From: Balaenoptera acutorostrata
Lineage: Eukaryota > Chordata > Mammalia > Artiodactyla > Balaenopteridae
Assembly: GCF_949987535.1 (NCBI RefSeq)
Contig: NC_080064.1
Coordinates: 128,492,708-128,556,707, forward strand
Direction of reading: 5' to 3'
Length of the DNA: 64,000 nucleotides
Shown: one piece after another, positions 56,760 to 64,000 of the stretch
How the letters are laid out: every line of letters begins with the position of its first letter
Numbering within the stretch: position 1 is the stretch's first letter
Position numbers and translations under genes: made by a program
The notes under the pieces: model-generated
Told to the model about the DNA's origin: nothing
The model's database searches: none
What the model saw: only the letters and a program-made list of their open reading frames with translations

Positions 56760-58110
56760 ATAAATGTGATCCTTATCAAATTACCCATGACATTTTTCAC
56801 AAAACTAGAACAAATAATCCTAAAATTTATATGGAACCATAGAAGTCCTAAAATTGCCAAAGCAATCCTGAGGAAAAAGAACAAAGCAGGAGGCATAACC
56901 TTCCCAGAGTTCAGACAATACTACAAAACTACAGTAATCAAAACAGTGTGGCACTGGCACAAAAACAGACATATGGATCAATGGAACAGAATAAAGAACC
57001 CAGAAATAAACCCACACACCTATGGTCAATTAATCTTCAACAAAGGAGGCAAGAATACACGATGGGAAACAGTCTCTTCAGCAAGTTGTGTTGGGAAATT
57101 TGGACAGCTGCATGCAAATCAATGAAAGAACATACCACACACAAAAATAAACTCAAAATGGCTTAAAGACTTAAATATGACATGACACCATAAAACTCCT
57201 AGAACATAGGCAAAACATTCTGACATAAATCGTACCAATGTTTTCTTAGGTCAGTCTCCCAAGGCAATAGAAATAAAAGCAAAACGAAACAAATGGGACC
57301 TAATCAAACTTACAAGCCTTTGCACAGCAAAGGAAACCATAAACAAAACGAAAAGACAACCTATAGAATGGGAGAAAACATTTGCAAACTATGCAACTGA
57401 CAAGAGCTTAATTTCTAAAAAAGAGCTCATAGAACTCAACAGCAACAAAAACAACCCATTCGAAAAATGGGCAGAAGACCTAAATAGACATTTCTACAAA
57501 GAAGATGTACAGATGGCCAATAGGTACCTGAAAAGATGCTCAATATCGCTAATTATTAGAGAAATACAAATCAAAACTACAATGAGATACCACCTCACAC
57601 CAGTCAGAATGGCCATCATTAAAAAGTCTACAAATAACAAATGCTGGAGAGGGTGTGGAGAAAAGGGAACCCTCCTACACTGTTGGTGGGAATGTAAATT
57701 GGTACAGCCACTATGGAGAAGAGTATGGAGGTTCCTCAAAAAACTAGAGTTGCCATATTATCCAGCAGTCCCACTCCTGGGTATATATTCGGACGAAACT
57801 ATAATTCAAAAAGATACATGCACCCCTATGTTCATAGCAGCACTATTCACAATAGCCAAGACATGGAAACAACCTAAATGTCCATCGAGAGATGAATGGA
57901 CAAAGAAGATGTGGTACAAATATACAATGGAATATTAATAAGTAATAAAATAATGCCATTTGCAGCAACATGGATGGACCTAGACATTATCATACTAATT
58001 GAAGTATGTCAGAAAGAGAAAGACAAATACCATATGATATCACTTATATGTGGAATCTAAAATATGACACAAATGAACTTATCTATGAAACAGAAACAGA
58101 CTCACATATA
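56760..58110 (+). mobile_element. L1 fragment with ORF2 C-terminal remnant
   Basis: Translates as the end of L1 ORF2p ([20 protein letters not shown], then [20 protein letters not shown] and [18 protein letters not shown]), frameshifted near 57060 where another frame continues ([18 protein letters not shown]). 3' sequence follows until text matching the 54.9-56.1 kb copy stops at about 58110 without a poly(A) tail, so it is truncated at both ends and inactive. Confidence 0.88.
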
Positions 58111-58484
58111 TAGAGAAGAGACATTGTAGTTGCCTGTGGGAGTGTATGTCCTGTGAACTGCATCATGTGTGATGTGGCAGAAAAAGAACAGAGATACTTC
58201 CCCCAGCCCACAAGGGCAGCAGTAATGAAATCAGGTTCTCTTGGTTCCTCCCAAATTAGAATTAAGTATTGGGGAGTTTCCATCTTCTGCTGGGACTCTG
58301 ACTTCCAAGCTGCACAAGAAACATACCAACCAAACACATACATATTTCTGAGGGTGACTACAGCCCCAAGGGAGCTGGCTTAGCATTTAAAAGGGCACCT
58401 TGGGTACTCTTTTGCCCCTTACAGCCATAGGCCCCCTTCTGACTCCTCTAGGTGATTACATTGCTAACCAGATTTCAGAACAAA
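58110..58484. other. Unassigned stretch between L1 and ERV
   Basis: 375 bp with no recognisable repeat. It may be host flank, or ERV LTR sequence (R/U5) too changed to align by eye with the other LTR. An 86-residue minus ORF (58083-58343) shows no features. Confidence 0.4.
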
Positions 58485-58887
58485 TGGCAGGGCAACAGTC
58501 TTGTCTACAAGGGGAGAGGGAGGATACCAGTTACAGGGGGAATTGACATCAGGTTTGCTCATTGGTTATGAGGGAAACCAGCAGAGGGGCAAGTCCCTCC
58601 TAGCCCTCAGGTTAAGACTGTCCTGGGCAGGTGTTTCCCTTTGATAAACTAGCAGGGTGGAGCTGTTCTGGCCTAAGGATTAGAACAATCACTAGCTTGG
58701 GGCAGGGGTTGGAGGGCAAGCACACGGGCAGTTACTGTTTAGGTTCCATGATTAAGGAGTCAGGTGAGTTAGGGCATAGGTAAGGCAGGGACTGGTTGAA
58801 CAGGGGATGTACAGAGAGCAAGAGAGCAGCCATCTTGAGTGGCCTGATCATACACTCCACTCCTACATACACTGCTTGACCCTCACA
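58485..58887 (-). repeat. ERV 3' LTR, truncated
   Basis: Matches the 5' LTR from its TG start (58887) to about 58485, where similarity stops at a gactgttgccc context. R and U5 are missing or unrecognisable, and no target duplication of the provirus can be defined. Confidence 0.75.
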
Positions 58888-58894
58888 ATCTTGG

Positions 58895-58908
58895 CCCTCC
58901 CCTCTTCT
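58895..58908 (-). other. ERV polypurine tract
   Basis: agaagaggggaggg on the minus strand, 7 bases before the start of the 3' LTR and after the env stop: the expected place for plus-strand priming. Confidence 0.55.
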
Positions 58909-58948
58909 GCGATATCCCTGGGGTCAGGTATGTAGAGGTGCCCTGCAA

Positions 58949-59796
58949 CTAGATGCCACAAATACAATACAGACAACAGCAGCTAAAGCAGATTAAGAGT
59001 AAGACACCTAGTATGCTAAAGATAGTAGCTCTCTAGGATGTGTGCAGAGTTTGGAGCCAAGAGATTATCCGGTCAATGAAGAGGAAGTCAAGGGCAGCAG
59101 CATCCTATCCAGGCATAAGGAAAGGTCACCTCTGGCTTCCACAAACCCAGAGTCATCCCCATGGGGTTGGGGGGAAGGCCCCGGCTTTAAAGAAAACATT
59201 CTGGTGACCTAGCCAAGTGTCAGCAGTCACAGTACAGGTCTGCCACCCCATGCTATGTTGGGTGCCATTAGGGGTGGACCCATTAGGTCTTTCCAAACAA
59301 AAAGCAGTTAATCCCACTAGTTGGACTTGTGTGGCCAGGAGCCAGCCTATTATGCTCCATGCAACATAGCCTAGGGGGCATTCATAGGCCGTGATCCTGG
59401 CAAAGTGTAAAATGTGTTTTACGGTAACGTTTACCGATGAGAGTCCTTCTGACCTATTGGCATGCAGGACAGGAAGATGGTGAGAGTCTTTTCCCCACAT
59501 TGCCAGCTGTCCCCACATGGTTGCATTAGCCAGGTCAATTTTCCATGAAAGTCCAGGGGAGGACACCAACAGCATCTCGCTGTAGACCCAGCAATTAGAC
59601 TCATTTTGCAGTGAGACCATCGTTGCTGCCCAGTTCCTCTGCTCAGGCTAAGGATGAAATGTAAGACATCTAACAGGCACAACACAGGGGAGATCATGAC
59701 CATCAAGCAAAATACAAGCAGTAACCACATTCTGAGATGATACCACTCCTGCCTGTGTTTTTTGTCCTGGTCTGTAATACAGTTCAAATACCTCAA
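58949..59796 (-). pseudogene. env: ERV env remnant
   Basis: Retroviral envelope glycoprotein remnant, shown by its ends. A hydrophobic signal-peptide-like segment (WLLLVFCLMVMISPVLC) opens the first frame (59796-59431). The surface-subunit frame continues at +1 (59620-59153, with NESNCWVY and several N-x-T/S sequons), so a frameshift lies near 59650. The last part ends in a membrane anchor with a Cys-rich tail (LLLICFSCCCLYCICG) just before TAG 58949-58951. The fusion peptide and CX6CC region are missing, so a large deletion joins surface and transmembrane parts. Not functional. Confidence 0.75.
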
Positions 59797-59799
59797 GTT

Positions 59800-60790
59800 T
59801 TCAGGAATACAGGAATGTGTCTAAAATCACATCTATGTGGCATCCTGCTCTATTTTGGATGCCTGAGCCATAGTTAATTTTGATTTTTGATTTTATGTGT
59901 GTGTGTGTGCAGTGGCTTTGAGATATACTTATTAAAAAGGAAGGAAAGAAAAAAAAGGAGGGAGGAAAAGTCAGGAAACTTGGATACAATCTGAACTTTA
60001 AAAATACAATTTTGGCTTTAGTTTGTGAACCTTGTCATTTTGGGGACTCAATGCTATTGGCTACAGATGACACACAATCACCTTGACCTCAGCAGAAAAA
60101 CTTCAGAATGCTCTGCAATGGCTGTATCTGAAGGAAACAGATGTTTGCCCTTCATAAGTATGGTAAGACCCAATGGATACATCCCTTGCCAAATAATTAT
60201 GTTTAGCTCAAGGATTTTTAAATCATAATTTTGATTTTAAATGTACTTTTCTTTAATGGTTAAAGCAAATGTACAACATGTTTAATAGGCCACAAACTGG
60301 CTGTTTTGGTTAGCCTAAAGTTCAAGTTCAATTATGTATAGATCAGAATGATTTCTCCATACGTCAATATGTGAACATTTCTTCTATCATTTTCCCCTTT
60401 GGATTGCAAATCTTTTGATGGAAAGCATTCATGATCAAAATACAATGTTTGTCCCTCAGTGCCAGGGTGGTTGCTCCCTGCCCTGGGTCCATCATGTCCC
60501 TCAGTGCTAAGCCTACTTTGTGTGTGTGTGTGCCTGGTTATCTATGTTGGGGGAAAACTAATCAGACAAGCTCAGAGGTATGTCAATGGAGAAACATTTT
60601 AGAGGCTATACACTTTATCAATTACACTGAACTGTTACACATTGTACATGTGCTTTTAGCCATAGACTTAAAGCAGTGTCACACAGTAGTTGTACTCTGT
60701 GACAGCTTCACTAGTCAATTCTCTTTCTATCCTGAACATCGGGGCAACACTATAGTTAGAAGTAAAACACATAACTTTCAGTGTTGATAG
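59800..60790. other. ERV interior of unclear origin
   Basis: AT-rich 1-kb stretch between the protease/pol debris and env, where a provirus would carry integrase. Neither strand gives an integrase HHCC or DDE pattern. It may be a later replacement or host sequence. A short TG run lies at 59897-59911. The 118-residue + ORF at 60431-60787 has no domain. Confidence 0.4.
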
Positions 60791-61085
60791 GGAGACAAAC
60801 ATTTGTTAAACAGTTCAATTAAATTAGTAGAATGGGTCTTAATAGGCCTGGTCCAGATTTTTGTGTCAGTTGCCTACCACTGTTGTCATCTTTTTCTTGG
60901 TGTGGATTTCATTTGGAGTTAGCAGTCTTTTCTATAGACCAGTCCAATGTAGAGGCCCTTCTTAAGTGGGAAGTAGGATTACAAGAGTTAATTTCCTTCA
61001 GTTCTGTTGTGTACTTAAGAATATCTGATAAGCGTCCTTTTGAGAAAGACTCTGTTAATCTGTTTTATCATTTGCACTCATAGGA
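60790..61085 (-). pseudogene. Possible pol fragment
   Basis: Minus-strand frames give short stretches loosely like the RT connection region (a TTELKEI and LDWSIEKTA context). No YxDD or RNase H motif is found, so most of pol is absent. Low confidence; profile search needed. Confidence 0.3.
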
Positions 61086-61089
61086 AATA

Positions 61090-61480
61090 TTCCCCCACTC
61101 TAGTTTGTAAGGTGAGACCTGCTATCACATCCATCGTAAGTATCAATATATATTCTGGGATTGGAACTATGAACACTTCATATTTGGTGGGGGAGCAACT
61201 GCCCAGTTTGTAACATCAGTGATATCTTTTTCTCTAACCATTCCACCCCCATACGCAGGGCTCTCTGTCATACAGAGAGGGGGCCACAGAGCCAGTTGAC
61301 ATTTCCTTATATTAATGTCCATTCAGCCCTGGTGTCCACCAGGGCTAAGACAGTTTGTCTATTCTTTAGGGACCAATAAATGGTTATTTCTACATGAGAT
61401 CTCCAGTTCCCTGAAACCTGCATTACTGTGACCTGGGACCTTCTGGGACCTTGGCTATACCCCTAATCTAGTGGCCTTGG
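61090..61480 (-). pseudogene. pro: ERV protease remnant
   Basis: Minus-strand text around 61325-61345 reads VLALVDTRA, the aspartic-protease active-site motif (normally LVDTGA). The catalytic Asp (codon at 61334-61336) is kept, but the invariant Gly is Arg (61328-61330). Downstream VPIPEYIL-like text (about 61150) resembles the protease/RT boundary of class I elements. Stops interrupt the frame. Confidence 0.65.
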
Positions 61481-61557
61481 GGGCTGACACATTCCTTCCA
61501 CCTCCAATGGTAGGGCCTCTTCCTCTGGAGGAGTGGAAGGAGTGTCTTGGGTCTCTC

Positions 61558-62988
61558 TTATTTGGTAAACTGTTGTTCAGGCTTTAGCTTCTGCCATAGC
61601 TCCACTAACATAGCATTGGGCTGCTTATCTATCTTGGTTATAGGGTTCCCCACCGCCACTAGGTCCTGCCACATCTGTCTTCTAGTTACTCGGGTGAGTC
61701 CCCAGAAGGAGCAAGGAGGAACCTTACTTCCTTCTCCTGCGTCTTTGGAATTAGTGGTTCTGATCCCCAGGTGCCGTATCCTTTCCATTTCTCCCAACTC
61801 TGCTATTGTTTGCACCACCCAAGCAAGTGGGTGCCCTACGAAGGGACTCAGGCTGCAAACTAGAGCCCCATACCATTGCCCAGGAGCAGACTGGAGGATT
61901 GTGTTCTTCATGCCTGCTGTAAATAACTCATTGTCTGGGCCCCGATAGTGCTGGGCATAGATGGCAGGTTTCATGCCTAGTTCTCTTAATACATCTTGTA
62001 GTTTTTCCATGGTTTGCCAACGGAGAGGAGGAGTAGGTACATCCCCTTCAATGGGCCAGGTGGCGCAGCAGGCGGCCATTACCCAAGAGAGCAAGGAAAT
62101 CACTTTGCCCTCATTGATGGCCCCATATAAATGCTGCCAGAGGGCTGGGTGCCTAGTCACAGAGGCCGTCTTTGACATATCCTGGCCAGTGAACATAATG
62201 CCTTCCCCACCAACATCCCAGATATGCAACAACCAAGCCACGACTGATTCCCTCCCCTTTTGTCTAAATTTGTCACCCAGTTCAACTAGTTCAGTCTGGG
62301 TGCAGTGTCTGAGGGTAGCCAGTTAGCCCCACTCTGGGGGAGGGAGTAGATCGTTATCTACACTCTGTGGTCTAAGCTGATATTTATATTTAGTGGTCAT
62401 CACAGGGCCAGCCACTGGCCTCACTGAGACAGGGACTCCTATGACCTCATCCCAATCTTCCTCATCAGTGCTCTCATAGGGTCCCATACTTTGGGGTCCC
62501 AATTTGGACAGGCCATGACCATCCGGACTCTCTGTCACGGAAGCTGCCTCCCCTTTAGCTGGGCCACGCAGCAGGCTAATGTCTCTAATGTCCCATCTTG
62601 TTCCCTCAATCTAGCCACTAATGTGTCTGTAGTTTCAGTTTGGGCCAGCCTAGTGTTTTCTCTCAAGTTTTAATTCCTCCTCTAGATGCCTAACCTCAGC
62701 CTTGGCTGATAGTTCACCACCCATGGCCTTTCTTAACACAGCAAGCAACGGCCAGCCCACAGCTGCAGCCACTGCCTTATTGTCTAACCTCTTTTCTCCC
62801 ACTGTAATGGAGGCCAATAGCTCTGCAATACCCTTAGGGGCTTCTATGAGTTCTCCGTACTCTCTTGGCGGCCCCCATTTATCAAGAACAGCCGCCAGAG
62901 GGTCCCACATGCTAGCGCACAGCCATCCTGGGATTTTCCTGGCAACTTTCCATTCCCCATCCTTACTTCCCGACGTCTCAGCACTCAC
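61558..62988 (-). pseudogene. gag: ERV gag remnant, nearly full-length
   Basis: Retroviral structural polyprotein remnant. Three open segments share one minus-strand frame: 62988-62650, 62538-62323 and 62241-61558. The first ends at TAG 62650-62652, after which a Leu/Glu-rich coiled-coil continues in another frame until about 62540, implying two compensating frameshifts. The second ends at TAA 62323-62325, beyond which the frame is immediately open again. The last segment, with WLLHIWDVG and LRELGMKPAIYAQHY, is capsid-like. No zinc-knuckle (CCHC) nucleocapsid is seen after it. The N-terminal part is rich in heptads (VRHLEEELKLE). It cannot encode an intact protein as it stands. Confidence 0.8.
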
Positions 62989-63099
62989 GGGAGTTTCCTC
63001 GGCCTCCTGGCTGTCTAGACAATTGCTGGGTGCACCTCACAGGCCTGCAAAGCTTGTAGTTGCCCAGCCACAAGACCAGAGAAAGAGCCTGGAGGCACC

Positions 63100-63585
63100 G
63101 ACAGAGACGTCAGTGATTTATGGGAGCGGGGAGCTTACACGTCCGAAGCAAGGTCCTGGAGCGATACTGCACCGTGGAAGGCTGACAGCAGGCAGGATGA
63201 GGCAGCAGTCTTCTACCAGGGGGAGGGGGAAGCTACCAGTTACAGGGGGAATTGAAATCAGGTTGGCTCATTGGTTACCAGGGGAAACAGGGAGGAGCAA
63301 GTCCCTCATAGCCTCCTGGGGCAGATGTTTCCCTTAGGTAAACTATCTGGATGGAGCCATTCTGGCCTAATTAGAAAAATCACAAGCTGGGGGTGGGAGA
63401 GAGGAAGAGTAGGTGGGGGCCAAGCACATGGGCAGTTACCAATTAGGCTCTATGATTAAGAGGTAAGGTCAATTGCGTATAGATGAGGCAGGGACTGGGA
63501 GTAGGGGATGTGCAGAGGGCAAGAGAACAGCAATCTTGAGTGGCCTGATCATACAGCAGGTTCCCCCATACCCGCTTTCCCTGTA
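63100..63585 (-). repeat. ERV 5' LTR
   Basis: By eye 63210-63585 aligns with 58485-58887, sharing tgtatgatcaggccactcaa and 'ccaatgagc' text with scattered differences. The inner edge is uncertain: a cataaatca element (poly(A)-like) near 63115 and following text probably form R/U5. No convincing tRNA primer-binding site was identified. Confidence 0.75.
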
Positions 63586-64000
63586 TATTCAAGATTTTTT
63601 ATTAAGAAGAATTTCAAATGTTGCAAGAAAGAAAGTGGGGCACAAGAGGATGATCACATCCCAGGTCTCAGGCTAGTCCCTGGGACAGCCACCAAGTGTG
63701 GGTTCTTGACATTGTGCAGGAAAGAATTCAAGAGCGAGACATAGTAAAGTGAAAGAAGTTTTATTCAGGGAGATACACACTCCATAGACAGTGTGTGGGC
63801 CATCTTAGAAGGTGAGAGGTCCCAGGGTACAGGGTTGTCAGTTTTTAGAGAGTTGGATAATTTCATAGGCTAATGAGTGGGAGGATTATTCCAACTATTT
63901 GGGGGAAGAGGTGGGGATTTCCAGGAATTGGACAACTGCCCACTTTTTGGCCTTTTATGGTTGGCCTTGGAACTGTCATGGCGCCTGTGGGTGGGTCATT
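63586..64000 (-). repeat. Second, unrelated ERV1-type LTR (cut by window edge)
   Basis: On the minus strand the text runs to aataaaacttctttcac (poly(A) signal near 63756-63765) and 'ctcttgaattctttcctgca', a layout known from class I LTRs. It does not align with the other LTR pair. Only its R/U5 side and some downstream sequence are in the window. Confidence 0.5.

Larger units (their letters stand above)
58485..63585 (-). mobile_element. Decayed class I (gamma-like) endogenous retrovirus
   Basis: Minus-strand provirus read from right to left: 5' LTR (about 63.6-63.1 kb), leader, gag (62988-61558), protease remnant (around 61335), scant pol debris, env pieces (59796-58949), polypurine tract (58895-58908) and a truncated 3' LTR (58887-58485). 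At about 5.1 kb it is far shorter than a usual 8-9 kb provirus, mostly for lack of pol. Stops and frameshifts in every gene make it inactive. The class is inferred from the env architecture and the capsid sequence style. Confidence 0.88.

Noticed and set aside
56766..57125. 119-residue ORF resembling reverse transcriptase C-terminus as a host gene
   Set aside because: It is an L1 ORF2 remnant that is frameshifted and truncated.
60431..60787. 118-residue + strand ORF inside the ERV span
   Set aside because: No signal, domain or coding-like composition; opposite strand to the provirus; likely chance.
62702..63337. 211-residue + strand ORF
   Set aside because: Antisense to ERV gag and the 5' LTR; the minus strand explains the sequence.

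Overview
This window is mammalian nuclear DNA. The abundant tRNA-Glu-derived CHR-type SINEs (long CHR-2-like copies of about 290-410 bp and short CHR-1-like copies of about 120-130 bp), the young L1 fragments, and the absence of ruminant Bov-tA/BovB or pig PRE-1 elements point to a cetacean, or less likely a hippopotamus. There is no bacterial-type operon, CRISPR array or stand-alone RNA gene.

The one host protein-coding gene is MPZL1 (myelin protein zero-like 1, PZR) on the + strand. Its first exon (5' UTR and most of the signal peptide) lies upstream of the window. Intron 1 fills 1-31471. Exons 2 to 6 lie at 31472-31638, 37025-37238, 37986-38118, 40630-40732 and 51135-51236 (stop at 51234). 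All have GT/AG borders and intron phases 1, 0, 1, 2, 0. Together they encode an Ig V domain (exons 2-3), a membrane helix (exon 4), a short linker (exon 5) and two ITIMs (exon 6). A 3' UTR of roughly 2.9 kb probably follows to about 54135.

Intron 1 (31 kb) is a mosaic of SINEs in both orientations, 5'-truncated L1 copies, older L2/MIR/hAT/LTR fossils and TG or GATA microsatellites, separated by unique DNA without convincing ORFs. Many insertions keep clear target-site duplications, so their order can be read. Introns 2 and 5 carry further SINEs, an MLT1-like LTR and MIR/L2 pieces; introns 3 and 4 are nearly repeat-free.

Downstream of MPZL1 the sequence is almost all mobile DNA: an L2 fragment, an L1 copy split by a SINE (54845-56390), a second SINE, a second L1 piece with an ORF2 C-terminal remnant (56760-58110), and then a decayed class I (gamma-like) endogenous retrovirus on the minus strand (about 58485-63585). 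That provirus has recognisable LTRs, a nearly readable gag, a protease active-site remnant, very little pol and a broken env. A different ERV LTR runs off the right end. I found no convincing new biological system. The points most worth a second look are the MPZL1 isoform logic (a predicted ITIM-less exon-5-skipped form), a possible extra N-glycosylation site, the well-preserved gag with an N-terminal coiled coil, and several nested or duplicated insertions.
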